DNA from: Chelydra serpentina
Taxonomy: Eukaryota; Chordata; Testudines; Chelydridae
Assembly (NCBI GenBank): GCA_037349315.1
Contig: JBAIAC010000068.1
Span: 18,071,001 to 18,135,000, forward strand
Length of the DNA stretch: 64,000 bases
Direction: 5' to 3'
Positions 1 through 11,470 of the stretch are shown in pieces. The translations under genes and the position numbers were made by a program. Numbering within the stretch: position 1 is the stretch's first letter; the number at the start of each line of letters is the position of its first letter. Under the pieces are notes generated by a model, which was not told the DNA's origin, ran no database searches, and was given only the letters and a program-made list of their open reading frames with translations.

Positions 1-1384
1 AAGGGACCTCAGGAGGTCATCTAGTCCAACCCCCTGCTCAAAGCAGGACCAACCCCAACTAGATCATCCCAGCCAGGGCTTTGTCAAGCCTGACCTTAAA
101 AACCTCTAAGGAAGGAGATTCCACCACCTCCCTAGGTAACCCATTCCAGTGCTTCACCACCCTACTAGTGAAAAAGTTTTTCCTAATATCCAACCTAAAC
201 CTCCCCCTCTGCAACTTGAGACCATTACTCCTTGTTCTGTCATCTTCTACCACGGAGAACAGTCTAGATCCATCCTCTTTGGAACCCCCTTTTAGGTAGT
301 TGAAAGCAGCTATCAAATCCCCCCTCACTCTTCTCTTCTGCAGGCTAAACAATCCCAGTTCCCTCAGCCTCTCCTCATAAGTCATGTGCTCCAGCCCCCT
401 AATCATTTTTGTTGCCCTCCGTTGGACTCTTTCCAATTTATCCACATCCTTTTTGTAGTGTGGGGCCCAAAACTGGACACAGTACTCCAAATGAGGCCTC
501 ACCAGTGCTGAATAGAGGGGAATAATCACGTCCCTCGATCTGCTGGAAATGCCCCTACTTATACAGCCCAAAATGCCGTTAGCCTTCTTGGCAACAAGGG
601 CACACTGTTGACTCATATTCAGCTTTTCGTCCACTGTAACCCCTAGGTCCTTTTCTGCAGAACTGCTGCCCAGCCATTCGGTCCCTAGTCTGTAGCAGTG
701 CATGGGATTCTTCCGTCCTAAGTGCAGGACTCTGCACTTGTCCTTGTTGAACCTCATCAGATTTCTTTTGGCCCAATCCTCTAATTTGTCTAGGTCCCTC
801 TGTATCCTATCCCTACCCTCCAGGGTATCAACCACTCCTCCCAGTTTAGTGTCATCTGCAAACTTGCTAAGGGTGCAGTCCACACCATCCTCCAGGTCGT
901 TGATGAAGATATTGAACAAAACCGGCCCCAGCACCGACCCCTGGGGCACTCCACTCGATACCGGCTGCCAACTAGACATGGAGCCATTGATCACTACCCG
1001 TTGAGCACGACCATCCAGCCAGTTTTCTATCCACCTTACCGTCCATTCATCCAGCCCATACTTCTTTAACTTGCTGGCAAGAACACTGTGCGAGACTGTA
1101 TCAAAAGCTTTGCTAAAGTCAAGAAATAGCACATCCACTGCTTTCCCCTCATCCACAGAGCCAGTTATCTCATCATAGAAGGCAATTAGGTTAGTCAGGC
1201 ATGACTTGCCCTTGGTGAATCCATGCTGACTGTTCCTGATCACTTTCCCCTCCTTTAAGTGGTTCAGAATTGATTCCTTGAGGACCTGTTCCATGATTTT
1301 TCCAGGGATTGAGGTGAGACTGACTGGCCTGTAGTTCCCCGGATCTTCCTTCTTCCCTTTTTTAAAGATGGGCACTACATTTTG
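1..1384 (-). mobile_element. CR1 LINE, 5'-truncated
   Basis: A CR1 retrotransposon copy on the minus strand. Bases 1-58 are the CR1 3' untranslated tail, with the characteristic GGACTAGATGACCTCCTGAG reading on the minus strand. The window edge cuts off the terminal short repeats. Upstream on the minus strand comes the reverse transcriptase frame. CR1-like protein begins near 1381 (residues [10 protein letters not shown]); the 20 residues before that do not resemble CR1, so the truncation point is about 1384. CR1 copies are usually 5'-truncated, as here. The 5' target site shows no duplication I can test, because the 3' junction lies outside the window. Confidence 0.95.
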
Positions 1385-1441
1385 GTACCCAAGAGTATGG
1401 GTACAATACTCTTCTAATAGTCCCATGGGGTACTGCTGCAT
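59..1441 (-). CDS. CR1 ORF2 fragment: reverse transcriptase, C-terminal half
   Basis: An open frame of 460 codons encodes the reverse transcriptase part of CR1 ORF2. The enzyme copies LINE RNA into DNA at a nicked target. Visible motifs are NYRPVSLTS (residues 37-44 region), LDFSKAFD (107-114, carrying a catalytic aspartate), [11 protein letters not shown] (163-173) and the FADD catalytic box (194-197). The thumb and C-terminal region follow, with [15 protein letters not shown] and [13 protein letters not shown]. Full CR1 ORF2 is roughly twice this length; the N-terminal endonuclease is missing. The first 20 residues are flanking DNA, so the listed start is an accident of the open frame. No internal stop or frameshift is visible over about 440 codons, suggesting a fairly young copy. 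It cannot be mobile alone because it has no endonuclease. Confidence 0.9.
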   Translation of the reverse strand: MQQYPMGLLEEYCTHTLGYQNVVPIFKKGKKEDPGNYRPVSLTSIPGKIMEQVLKESILNHLKEGKVIRNSQHGFTKGKSCLTNLIAFYDEITGSVDEGKAVDVLFLDFSKAFDTVSHSVLASKLKKYGLDEWTVRWIENWLDGRAQRVVINGSMSSWQPVSSGVPQGSVLGPVLFNIFINDLEDGVDCTLSKFADDTKLGGVVDTLEGRDRIQRDLDKLEDWAKRNLMRFNKDKCRVLHLGRKNPMHCYRLGTEWLGSSSAEKDLGVTVDEKLNMSQQCALVAKKANGILGCISRGISSRSRDVIIPLYSALVRPHLEYCVQFWAPHYKKDVDKLERVQRRATKMIRGLEHMTYEERLRELGLFSLQKRRVRGDLIAAFNYLKGGSKEDGSRLFSVVEDDRTRSNGLKLQRGRFRLDIRKNFFTSRVVKHWNGLPREVVESPSLEVFKVRLDKALAGMI

Positions 1442-2001
1442 GTCAATAAAGGCATCAGGATCTTGCCTTTAATGAATTAAGTCTCATATCACCCTTGTGT
1501 AGTAGGTAAGTATTATTTACCTATTATTCCAGATGGTGACACAGAAACACACAGTCAGGTGGTGGATTGATTCCAAGGTCCAAATGAGAATCTTTCCCTT
1601 GTCTTCAGAGAACTTTGAATCAGGCCCTGTGACTTGCCCAGACATAGAAAGTATGTAGCAAAAATGAGAATAAAAGCAAGGTCTCATGAGTTCCTGTCCT
1701 ATCCCCTTCATAACATTATATGGAAAGGCCCACCAATCAGTGATTATGAGCTTGATTTTATATAGCAGCATTCATCCAAACTTTACCGTTTGTACAACTT
1801 GTACAAATGCAACCAGACTTTGCCCAAAGCTGATGTGCAGCCTCTTCTGGAGCATTTGTTTACCAGCACACGGCAATGCTACACAGCTGTTTATGGGCCA
1901 TACACTCCCCAATCTTTAGACAGTACAGAGTGGAGCCAAAGACTGTTAACTTTGTGAGGAAGAGTTGTAGGAGGCAGAGCGGATAGAAAATTAAACTGTA
2001 T

Positions 2002-2032
<31 letters not shown>

Positions 2033-3797
2033 CATCTACCCTATTCAATTAACGTAGCAGACATCCTGAATGTATAAAAGGGGGATGTGGCCTGATGAAA
2101 AGGGAGGCATTGGAGAACAGACACTGTATACCACATGTGGACTACAGTAAACTGTTCAACTTGTGGCCCAAGAAGCAGTGTAACGTTAATATTCTGAACA
2201 GGGTGAAGTAGAAGAAAAACACCTACAGTATGTCTGTCACACACCTAGTGATCAAAGGAACAAGAGCATGGAGCCAGATCGTTACATGCAGCTGGGCTCA
2301 CATGTGTGATGAATGCCCTTCCTAATCCTGTGGAGCTTCAACCTCCATGCAATTTGCAGCATACAACCCTTCCCATACGTGCACAGCCACAGGACCTACT
2401 GCCCAGTGCAACTGCTGTAATGTCACAGCACTGCCAACAAAGCAAAGATCTTTGCAGGCGACACCTTCTTTTGCATGTGAATGTTTTCCCTAAGAAGCAG
2501 CAGACCTAGGTCTAGGACATGAAGTGAAGAATAGCCCTCGTCCATTTGGAAGCACAAGGAAGAAATCTAAGTGAGATGAATTCAAACTGAACTTTAAACA
2601 GGACGCAGAGAGTTTACACATCTACTTTTCTGACAACTTTAACAACCAAGAATGGTCTGGACCTCATTTTTGTGAGTCATCTAAAACTTGGCACCTCCAC
2701 CAGTCCTCTCCTTGTAACGCTATACCACAGCGTTGGTTCTTTGCTAATTCTGGGCAAAGAGTTCCTTTCTGCTGAATCATTAACTCCAGCACCACCTAAG
2801 CTTTCACTACAGATCGCCTATCTGAGCTCTCACCTCGCCTGACCCTGCTTAGATTGTGAACTGATGTTATCACCAATAAGGCAGTGTGGTTGCAGGCAGA
2901 GAAAGCTGATAAGGTTAAATAGCAAATTGATTTCCCTCACAGAATATAAACTATTACAATTCCATCACCTCACTGGTTGTATAGTACTAGTAACAAGAGC
3001 ATTAAAAAGACTTTGCTGATTATGCTAAGAGTGGAACATCCCATTCTGATTATCAAAGGTCTGATCCTGTAACGTGCTGAATATCATCAACATCTCCCTT
3101 CCTCCCCCGTGACTTCAGCATTCCATGAGGTGAATCCAGCCCTGGTATTTTGTGATTCTCCTCAGATGCCATGCCAGTGGGTCTGTCAGAACTCACTCTC
3201 TGCAACTGCATCTTCCGGCACCATAACGGGTCACTGAAAAGGGCAAGCAAACTAGGGCTCTGCTGAATACCAACTAACCATGAATTGCACTACAGCAAGT
3301 GAGGTAATAATTCCCTTGTGTCAAAGGATCAGTTACAGAAAGACATCTGCTAGAATGATCCATCATGGCAGGCTGATGTTAAGTCTAAGACCAAGTAAAC
3401 AAGCAAGTGAGGCCATCCTGCTCTGTGCCTCAGAGTCTCAAAAAAAAAAATTCAAAGGATACCTGTTTACAGTCCAGAGATGTTTTCATTGTTTTTAGAA
3501 GCATTGTTATGACAAGAAGGAATGTGCAGCAGAAAATGAGACACATGGCATAATCTCAGGGTTCGTTTTCTGCAACTAGAGTTAAGCAGTAAAGAAAGGT
3601 TCCATTTTCATCCAGAAACTTTTCTGAATACTAGAGTATTTTGTTTATTATTTGTATTGATTGATTCTAGGTAACATTATCAAAAGTTCCTACGTGATTT
3701 TGGCCCAGATCCTCATAGGTGCCCAAGTTCCATTTTCAAAAGTGATTTTGGCACCTAGCAACACTATGAGGCTTCGGTGCTTAAGGGTGAAATTAAA
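1442..3797. other. No gene; unique sequence
   Basis: I see no exon, RNA gene or clear transposon here apart from the microsatellite at 2001-2031. Around 3700-3790 there are short phrases (GGCCCAGATCCTCATAGGTGCC) typical of the palindromic MITEs found elsewhere in the window, too degraded to bound. The open frames are all short. Confidence 0.5.
2001..2031. repeat. (CT)n(CA)n microsatellite
   Basis: A run of CT dinucleotides passes directly into about ten CA dinucleotides. It is a simple repeat, likely variable in length between individuals. Confidence 0.9.
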
Positions 3798-4035
3798 AAC
3801 CCGCAGCTGGCCCGTGGCAGCTGACTTGGGCTCGCAAGGCTCGGGCTAAGGGACTGTTTAACTTCAATGTAGATGTCCGGGCTCGGGCTGGAGCCTGGGA
3901 TGTAGGACCTGCAAAGATGGGAGGGTCCCAGGGCTCGGGCTACAGCCCAAGCCGGAATGTCTATATACCACAATTAAACAGCCCCATAGCTCAAGCCCCA
4001 CGAGCCTGTCAGCTGGCATGAGCCAGCCGTGGGTG
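3798..4035. mobile_element. Palindromic MITE, GC-rich
   Basis: The whole block is an imperfect inverted repeat of about 238 bp. The left arm starts ACCCGCAGCTGGCCCGTGG and holds CTCGGGCTAAGGGACTGTTTAA. The right arm mirrors it with TTAAACAGCCCCATAGCTCAAGCC and ends GAGCCAGCCGTGGGT. The middle also folds, with CTCGGGCTGGAGCC against GGGCTCGGGCTACAGCCC. This is the form of a non-autonomous DNA transposon (MITE). It looks like a family dispersed in turtle genomes, but I cannot name it and I find no clear target duplication. Confidence 0.7.
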
Positions 4036-4084
4036 TCTGCAGTGCAAACATCCCCTGAGTCACTTAGGCACCTTTGACATTTTT

Positions 4085-4185
4085 ATCCTATATATTTATG
4101 ATGGTATAATGCCCATAATGTGCTCAGCACTGTACTGTAGAAAAATCAAGCAGTCCCTTCCCCAAGGATTTTAAAATCTAGAACA
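4085..4185 (-). repeat. Old L2/MIR-type tail fragment
   Basis: The stretch with AATGTGCTCAGCACTGTACTG and CAGTCCCTTCCCCAAGGA matches the reverse complement of the degenerate tail shared by ancient L2 LINEs and MIR SINEs. The same tail is better preserved at 5600-5895, 39865-39995 and 63525-63670. It is a short fragment, heavily mutated. Confidence 0.55.
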
Positions 4186-4402
4186 CGGGCTCACAGAAGA
4201 TGGGACATACTGGGAAATCCAAAGGTGGGGATAACTTTAGGTGGCATTTTTCTTGTCTTGTTTATAATTATTCGGACTTTATTTCTTATGAAGAAGTGGG
4301 GGATTATTTTCTTTGTATATCACTTTCATTCTGACTCTAGTGTTAGGAAGCAACATACAGTCACCAGTCTTTTAGCTTTAGTGAGCAGGGAAAAAAGACA
4401 AA

Positions 4403-4676
4403 GGCTGTGTCTACATTAACACTTTTGTCGGTAAAACTTTTGTCGGTCAGGGGTGTGAAAAAACACATCCCTGACTGACCTAAGTTTCACCAGGAGAAGT
4501 CCCGGTGTGGACAGCACTATGTCAGTGGGAGAGCTCTCCTGCCGACATAGCTACCGCCGCTCATTGGGGGTGGTTTAATTATGCTGATAGGAGAGCAACT
4601 ACACAGGAGACCTTATAGCAGCGCAGCTGCCGTGGTACAGCTGTGCCGCTGTAAGGCCTGTAGTGTAGACATAGCC
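4403..4676. mobile_element. Harbinger-like MITE, 274 bp
   Basis: The ends form an inverted repeat: GGCTGTGTCTACATTA on the left, and GGCTATGTCTACACTA as the reverse complement of the right end. Internal hairpins are visible: GGTCAGGGGTGTG against CACATCCCTGACTGACC, and GTCAGTGGGAGAGCTCTCC near the centre. The right flank is TAA and the left flank AAA, consistent with a worn TWA target duplication of PIF/Harbinger type. There is no coding capacity, so movement would have needed a transposase from elsewhere. Confidence 0.75.
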
Positions 4677-4735
4677 TAATTCTAAATCCTGGTTAGTAGT
4701 AATATTTAAAAGGGAGGCGTGAGTGGAATCAGTAA

Positions 4736-5030
4736 GGGCTTGTCTACACAGGGATACTCAGAAAAATTAATCCAAATTAAAATTAGGATATGAATTTAAA
4801 AGTGCTTAGTTAAACCACATGAAACCCCTGTGTGTATCTCTCATTCTGATTTAAAATGGCCTTAATTCAGTTTAGCGTAATGAAGTGAATTTAATTAAAA
4901 TTAAGACAACTTTCATTCTGACTAAGAGCGTCCACACAAGGGTTTCATGTGGTTTAATCTAAACCACTTTAAATTCACACCTTTCATGAATTTGAATTAA
5001 TTTTCCTGAGTATTCCCTGTAAACAAGCCC
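4736..5030. mobile_element. Harbinger-like MITE, 295 bp, TAA target duplication
   Basis: The left end GGGCTTGTCTACACAGGGAT and the right end, read as reverse complement, GGGCTTGTTTACAGGGAATA form long terminal inverted repeats that continue through ACTCAG and AAAATTAAT. Both sides are flanked by TAA (4733-4735 and 5031-5033), the 3-bp duplication typical of PIF/Harbinger elements. The inner part is AT-rich and also self-complementary (GTTAAACCACATGAAACCCC against GGGTTTCATGTGGTTTAATC). It is non-autonomous. It lies only 60 bp from the previous MITE, so the site took two insertions. Confidence 0.85.
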
Positions 5031-5599
5031 TAAAACAATATCCAGGTTCAGAATAGTGTCACTTTCACAGATTCACCAATACAGCATAAAGCGGGGAGGC
5101 GTTCATCAGCTTCCGTGAATGAAATGCCATGAAATGGCTCCCTCCTTTATCCTATCTGTCCTAATTTAGAAATCCCCAATGATCCATAGTGAACCAACTC
5201 TGGATTTAGCCGAACGGGTTTTGCGTCAGCATGCACATGTGACCCTACTCATTTTACATTTATTTGATGAAGAGCTCTGGTTTCCAGCCAACTCAAGACA
5301 TGTGGGTTTGGTTAGCATGATTTTCTCTCATGACAGTGTACCTATTTAGAGCTTTAGAACTGCACTATGCATGTATTAGCCCTCAGAGAGTTTGAACTCT
5401 CACAACCTCCCAGACTAAGGACATGCCCTCTCTTAACCTTACTGCACAGCAGCTTGGGTTTACAAGTCTTTAAATCATGATGTGGTGTTGTTTTTTTCAC
5501 CCCTCGGAGCAAAATAGGGAAGTATAGGGTCGGTTCCTCAAACTTTAATACTGCTTTGCATTGTTACTGAATCACAAATTGCTTTGTTAATGATTTGTT

Positions 5600-5895
5600 A
5601 GTTATTATTTATACCATGATAGTGCCTAGGAGTCCCAGTCATAGCTCAGGACCCTATTTGTGTTAGGCTTTGTACAAACACAGAACAAAAAGACTGTCCC
5701 TGCCTCAAAAAGCTTACAAACTAAGTAGAAGCCAAGACGCAACGGACAGACAGACAAGTGGGTACAAGGAAACAGTAAAACAATATTGTCCTCACAACAG
5801 CCCTGTAAGGAGGGCATTATCCATTTTACAGGGGGATAAAAGGGGTACACTGAGGCACAGAGAAGTACACTCACTTCCCAGAATCACAGAGGGAC
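5600..5895 (-). repeat. MIR-type SINE with L2-like tail, degraded
   Basis: Read on the minus strand this is an ancient SINE. At 5850-5895 lies the core/tRNA side (plus-strand text ACTGAGGCACAGAGAAGTAC preceded by CCATTTTACAGGGGG). At 5640-5720 lies the tail, where plus-strand AACAAAAAGACTGTCCCTGCC and AGCTTACAAACTAAG match the L2-type end. The Pol III promoter is no longer recognisable. The fragment has no coding capacity. Confidence 0.7.
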
Positions 5896-6769
5896 AGATT
5901 CTGTTACTCCTGAGTAATACTTTGCTCCTCAGGTAGTCCTATAGAATTCAGTGGGACAAGTCCAGGGGGAAGGTACTCTTCAGGGGATAGAATCAGAATT
6001 TATGATAATTCTTATGCCTTAACCACTAGACATGCAAAACTCAACTGGACCTTAACTGTGGAGCTGCACTAGTAGATACCTGGTACAGATATAGCTACAT
6101 GGAGAGAATAAATATTAGTGTGGTGTAATAGAAAGGTTTAGTTGGCAAGAGTTTGGGATGATGACATCACTTATAGGCAGTGAAGTACAACAGAATCAGG
6201 CAGGTCAGCACAAACAAGTGCCAGAAAAAAAAAATCTATACCTCACAGCGCACCTTTCTCTATTATAGGTGTGGCTGATAACCCCACCTATTATTATGAT
6301 TTCCAACACTTTCCATGATAAGACCCTGTTTTCAGTTGCTTATAACTTTGCCAGGCTTTAACTGTCTGGGCTGAAATGTTCCATGCCTCACGCTGAATTT
6401 GTCTGGAAAATTTAACCCTAAACTCTTCGGCATTTCTGAGCGTGAGGCTAGGGAAATATACATTGTTTATTGGCCACCTTTTCTAAGAACAGTGTTAGCA
6501 ACCCTATGCTTTGGAGAAGGAACTTGAAATTTGTCAGGAAGTGGCCTTTGTGTCAGGGATGGGACTTTTGCCATCCCTATGAAAATCTGCCGAAGTTATA
6601 CGCCTTTGAAAAATCACAGTATACAAATGATCAGTAGTCTTGTTAGCTACATTCCCTGAAGATTCTGTCCAAACTGAGCATGCTACAGATCAGGGCTGAG
6701 CAGGACTTTCCCTACAATTACAGCTCTGAGTTACTGCAGACTATGCCAGGTCTGGGCATTAGAAATGAG
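5896..6769. other. No gene; nothing recognised
   Basis: Unique-looking sequence. I find no exon, RNA gene or bounded transposon. Confidence 0.45.
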
Positions 6770-7580
6770 AACAGGGAGGCTGTCAGTCCAGTGGATCCAG
6801 GCAGCATGTAGGAGGAAGGCTCCTGATTCAAATGCATAGGGGACAAGAGCCAGATCTGTGGGGTGAGAGGAGGTAGATTGGGACAAGTACCTGTGGGAAG
6901 AGACTGGGACTGGAGGCTGGAAGGGAACAATGGGACTGGCTGGCAAGGAGTCTCACACCAAGAACAGGGGGAAGCGACTGAGACTGGGAGATTGGAGGTA
7001 AGGGGGGAAGTGTGACTGCCTGGTCGAGGAAATTGGAACAGAACTAGTGGGGCACTGGGGAGAAGGGAAGAGGAGAGAGATCTGACAAGGAGCCAGGATA
7101 CAGGTAAGAACTGGGACCGGTGGCAAAGAGACTAGAACAAGGAACCATGGCAGGGTTGGACACAGAGATTGGACGAGGAGCCCAGTGAGGGAGATTGGAA
7201 CTGAGAGCCAGTAGGGATAGGGAATGTGGGCATGGATTGGAGCCCAAGGTAGAGGAAAGAGACAGATCAGTTGAGGAGCCAGTGGAGGGAAGGCTGGAGC
7301 TTTGAGTGGCTGGGCAAAGAGATGGGGGCTGGCACACTGAGCCCAGATGGGGAGATTAACGCAGTATACACATACCTCACGACAGGCTGGGCAAGGTGAT
7401 GACTTGGATGAGAAGTCTGAGGAGTGGAGTCCACGACTGAGAAGGCGTGGAGAATCAGACTGGGACAAGGAACCAGGGGTAGGGAACAAACCGAACGGCG
7501 AAAGACCAAGTTTAGAGAGGAATGGAAGAAGGAGTCAAGTTGTGGGGAAACGGCCAGAAGAGACTGTGCCCACGAGAGAA
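6770..7580. repeat. Purine-rich degenerate minisatellite
   Basis: The plus strand is dominated by G and A, and variants of GGGACTGG, GAGATTGG and AAGGAGCC recur at irregular intervals of about 20-45 bases (for example near 6910, 6932, 6980, 7110, 7150, 7190 and 7460). It reads like an old minisatellite whose units have drifted. The strand bias removes stop codons, which explains the 178-codon frame on the minus strand (6953-7489); its Ser/Pro/Leu-rich product resembles no family I know. Confidence 0.6.
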
Positions 7581-7689
7581 CATTCCCATCTAGAGCCTGG
7601 AATGGAACCTAAAATTCCTGAGTCTCACCATTCCGTTGCTGAAACCCCACTAGCAAAGACTCCCATTCCTCCCTAGTGCTGGTCCATAG

Positions 7690-7815
7690 AGAGGATGACA
7701 ACCCACTACTGCTATCAATTACTCCTTTAGCTCAAGAGGCAGAGGCCTGTGCAGTGGCTCTAAAGTTTCCAATCCTGCTGGTGGTCCACGTGGAGCTCAA
7801 CGTGATGCCACAGAA
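7690..7815 (+). repeat. tRNA-derived SINE fragment
   Basis: TTAGCTCAAGAGGCAGAGG resembles a Pol III A box in a tRNA-like head, and AGTTTCCAATCCTGCTGG 40 bases later resembles a worn B box. The spacing fits a tRNA-derived SINE head. The tail cannot be assigned. Confidence 0.5.
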
Positions 7816-7864
7816 TGGAATTTCTAGTTTTTTAGTTTGCTTTTTAAAACCTTAAAGACTATCA

Positions 7865-8043
7865 AATGAAGTCAATGGGAGCAGTATTCAGCACCTCTGA
7901 AAATTAGGCCTGTGACCATTGAAGCACCTGACTTTACAGGCAAAGGGACAGGCAAACAGTCCCAATAAAAATCAAATGCCTCAGTGGTCACCAGCCTGAT
8001 TTTCAGAAGTGCTGAGCACCTGCTTTTCCCATCGACTTCATTT
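7865..8043. mobile_element. Palindromic MITE
   Basis: Two arms in inverted orientation: TGAAGTCAATGGGAGCAG with CAGCACCTCTGAAAATTAGG on the left, and the reverse complement of TGATTTTCAGAAGTGCTGAG with CCATCGACTTCA on the right. The inner 80 bases are less conserved. This matches the dispersed palindromic MITEs of crocodile and turtle genomes in style. No target duplication is clear. Confidence 0.6.
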
Positions 8044-8085
8044 GAGAGTCCGGTCGCACAACAATTTTGAAAATGAGGCCTCAGG

Positions 8086-9167
8086 AATCCAGTTGTACTG
8101 GACATGCTGGAGGAACAGAGCTGCAGCAGAAGAGCATGGATACCCTTTCACTGCCCTAGGACCTTGTTCCCTTCCTCTGACTTTAGGTCTCGCCTCAAGG
8201 AAAAGTTAATTTCTGTAGGGGGACTGTGTAGAGGGAAAGTAAAGAACTGAGTAGCCAGGAGAGGAAGCTGGGGAGCGAATGAAATATGTTCAGCATTACT
8301 GATTTCTGTCAGGAGAAGCGTGAGAGGTGAGGCAGGGGATTAGCGAGGCCTCCTTTGTATTGGGAGGGTTTGGTGGGGAGAAGAGGTGTTCTGTAGGTTG
8401 AAAGTGGTTTTCAAGGGTTAAAAATGAAGGGAAATATTTAAAGGGGTTCAAAAATGCTATTTTTGTTTTAAAAATGTAAAAGTTACTTTTATATATAATT
8501 TAAATGACTGCAGACAGTGTTAGTTATATACAACTCAGGTTAGAAACAGCTACAAAATAGAAAAGGTGAAGGTCAACTATCCATCTTTAAAAATCAGAGA
8601 AAAAGCAAATGCTAGGAATATTAAATACCAATCAGCCAGGCCAGGGTGACACGTTTAACAAATACATGTGAATAAAAGCAAGAATAAAAGTGACAGCCTT
8701 TCAATTCTGAAAAGCTGACATGGGTCTTATCCTCCATTACTCTGCAATTTCTATAGTCACTTCTATAGTCACTGTGCAAAGGAACTGTAAAATGGGTACA
8801 AAACATCATTCGGATCTGGTAGTGTTTTACAACCACTTTGCACTGGTGAAAATGACTGTGCAAGGAGCAAGGGAGCAGAGAATGAGACTCCTAGACATTA
8901 AAGTCCTAAAAACCAGAGCTTCCTATCACTGGTGATTTTTACTAGCTTCTCAGTGGGACACACTACACTTATTTCTAGCCCTGGAAGACTTTGGGATAAC
9001 ACAGTGTTAAGTTGTGGTATTATTATGAATCAATACATTATTTTACATCATTAATTATTATTATTCATTTCCTGAACACTCCATAGAGTACCTAATGATG
9101 TCCAGATATATAAAAAATATATGTTCCTGGCCCCTAGAATCTTAGGCCCAAATCCTCAAAGGTAGTT
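8086..9167. other. No gene; nothing recognised
   Basis: AT-rich unique sequence. A 14-base local duplication (TTCTATAGTCAC twice, near 8750-8771) is the only structure I notice. Confidence 0.45.
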
Positions 9168-9375
9168 AGCCTAGTCTATACCTAAACTTGCATCAATTTA
9201 ACTGAAACAGTTTCTTACATATAGCTAAACTGCTGCAAACCTTGGTATGGACAATATTAAATTGGTTTAAAAGTAGCCTAGGTCCATTTAGCATAAATTG
9301 ATTCCTTACTGAAGTAAGCTAAACCAACATGAGCCACTCTTAAACCAATGTAAGATTATGCACAGAGGGCTTAGT
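9168..9375. mobile_element. Relic of a Harbinger-like MITE
   Basis: It begins CTAGTCTATACCTAAACTTG and contains several self-complementary phrases such as TTAAACCAATGTAAG and AATTGGTTTAAAAG. The vocabulary (GTCTATAC, AAACCA) resembles the bounded MITE at 4736-5030, but both ends have drifted and no target duplication survives. Confidence 0.4.
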
Positions 9376-9439
9376 ATACAAGTTCTTATTTTTTAAAGAA
9401 ATGAATTTGAAATGTATTTATTGTGGCTGGTCAAAAATG

Positions 9440-9850
9440 AATTTGCAAACATTTCAAAATTGTTTTCAATCCACAGGGTTCAAAATGGACCCATTTTTCT
9501 ATTTTTTGTCAGTACCTTTCTTGATTTTTAAAAACATTTTTCAGTGTTTTTCCCTTTTTTTTTCCCCGGCAGAAAAAAAAGCAACAACAATTTTTGAAAA
9601 TGATTGGGGGAGCTGGGGGAAAGGGAGAGGAGGAAAGAAAAGAGGAAATAGGGAAAAGAAAAGAAGGGGAAAACCAAACAATGGGGGGGGGGGGTAAATG
9701 AAACATTTTTTAAAGTACTGAAAGATTTTTTTTAAAAAACAGGAGAAATTCCACACACAAATTTGAAAATGGAAAATTTAAAAAAAAAAATCAAATTTGA
9801 AAGAAGCAATTTGGGGGCAAAATAATTCTTGTCTGAAAACCTTTAACCAG
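9440..9850. repeat. Low-complexity T-rich, GA-rich and poly-G block
   Basis: Homopolymer T and A runs surround a purine tract (9600-9680, mostly GGGGA and GAAAA words) that ends in 11 G residues near 9685-9695. The flanks ATTTTTGAAAATG and CAAATTTGAAAATGG suggest a decayed AT-rich palindromic MITE as host. Open frames across it are artefacts of composition. Confidence 0.6.
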
Positions 9851-10710
9851 CTCTAGTACCACAATTTTGCTACTTGACTCAATATTTAGTTGTAGCTGCC
9901 TAGATATTTATAGTTTGGATTAATACATCGACCTGTATGACTTTTCAAATCCTGTCAGATAAATGTTTTTTCATGTGTGTCTGCAGTTCCAATCTGTGAA
10001 GGAAGTGCTTGGACTATGGAGTTGGGCACTATAGAAACCCCCTGGATAGACAGTTAATTGTGCTGAAACCCAAAATAGCAATGTCTGTAGTAAGAATCAA
10101 ACGATGAAGGGAAAGGTTGATGCAGAGAGGGGCTTCGTGCCTCTGCATAGCACCAATCAAGGTCAGACCTGAAGTAGTTTGCAGCTGTGGACTCCCTCTA
10201 TCTGCCCCATCATCCTCATATACAAATCTAGGAATCAAACTTCCCTGACAAGTGAAGAGATGGTGTGTGAGAGAAACACACAGAGAGAGAGAGAGAGAGA
10301 GAGAGCATATTGTGCTTGTTTACATCTCTGCTGGGACGATCAAGGGTGTAACTTCTTTCTAATGACAGGAAGCTGCCAGCCTCTTATGTAGTGGACAGTT
10401 TAGATAAGATGAGTGACTGGTGGGCTCCAAGTAGTTTGGCTGGGAGCAATATTTGTGTTTTCTTGAGAGGCTGGATGTTATCCGTGTCCTTCCCCGAAAT
10501 TCATTGTTTATTGTAGGGCTACAGGTAGCCCATGGTTGGGGTGGGCTGATCTCTCTGTTGTGATATGCTTGTTTTAAACAGTTCCTTTTTTCCCCTCCAC
10601 TAGTTGTGAGGAATCAGACTCAAAGGGGTTTGCATTGCAGCCTGCTGATGACGGTGACCAGACAAAGACAATGGTTCAGTGAGATGCACAAGCGCAAGCC
10701 TTACTGAAGT
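9851..10710. other. No gene; (GA)n microsatellite at 10281-10306
   Basis: Unique sequence except for a clean run of about 12 GA dinucleotides at 10281-10306. I see no exon or bounded element. Confidence 0.5.
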
Positions 10711-10800
10711 AGCAGTATACTCTGCTGGTTAAAGCACAGTATTAGCAGTCAGAATACCTGGCTCTAGTCCTGGCTCTGCTGCTGAGTTCCCGTCTAAAGT
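10711..10800 (+). repeat. MIR-like SINE fragment
   Basis: CTGCTGGTTAAAGCACAGTA resembles a MIR A box, followed by CCTGGCTCTAGTCCTGGCTC in place of the B box and the start of the core. It is an ancient tRNA-derived SINE head; the tail is lost. Confidence 0.55.
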
Positions 10801-11274
10801 CGTCTCTGCCCCTCCCGACTGGTTGCTTGACCTTGGCTTGTGAGCGGAGTTGAGGCAATCTTTAAGTGTACGCTTCTATATTACATTCCCACCATATCCA
10901 GCAACACTTTAGCTCTATTCCTTATCTTTGCTCATTATATTAAAAGCCCCATCTGGTTGTGGGAAATGCAACGCGCAGTGTCTTTGTTCTTTGTTCACAC
11001 ATTAGTAAGGATATGAAAGTATCAAAAATCAAACCCAAAATTCTATCTCAAGCTAAAAAACAGGCCTATGTACTAACAGGTATATTTCAAGTGTTTTCAT
11101 AAAAGACTGATAATAAGCATATGCTATAATCTTGCTTGGTTTCCTAACATTTACTATTGGTTTGACAACTTTTACCCAAGCTAAGCCCATATTTCACATT
11201 CTGAGTTCACTTAAAAACTCACGTTGACTTCAGTCAGGTGCTTTGCATGCCAAAGAATGGAGGGATCAAGCCAC
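10801..11274. other. No gene; nothing recognised
   Basis: Unique sequence with no exon, RNA gene or bounded element that I can support. Confidence 0.45.
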
Positions 11275-11470
11275 CCAGATACAGATAGTCCAGATAGTTG
11301 TAGACTACATTGGAGTGGAGTACTGAAGTCGATAGGAGAGCGCTCTTCCATCGACTTATCACGTCTTCACCAGACCCACTATACTGATGCCCACTGCATC
11401 GATCACAGCAGCGCCACTTTAGTCCGTAGTGAAGACGAGCCCATACTTGTGGCAACGCAAAGTAGCAAAG
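11275..11470. mobile_element. Decayed Harbinger-like MITE
   Basis: The phrases GTAGACTACATTGG, TGAAGTCGATAGGAGAGCGC, CATCGACTTATCACGTCTTC and TGCATCGATCACAGCAGCGC echo the internal hairpins of the CpG-rich MITEs at 15811 and 37960 or a sister family, with CpG sites partly lost. A right end like GTAGTGAAGACGAGCCC is visible. No duplication remains. Confidence 0.45.

Noticed and set aside
3700..3790. A bounded Chompy-type MITE
   Set aside because: Only one end-like phrase is readable; the mirror arm is missing.
6953..7489. 178-codon frame on the minus strand
   Set aside because: It lies wholly in a purine-biased minisatellite whose composition removes stops; the Ser/Pro/Leu-rich product has no domain.
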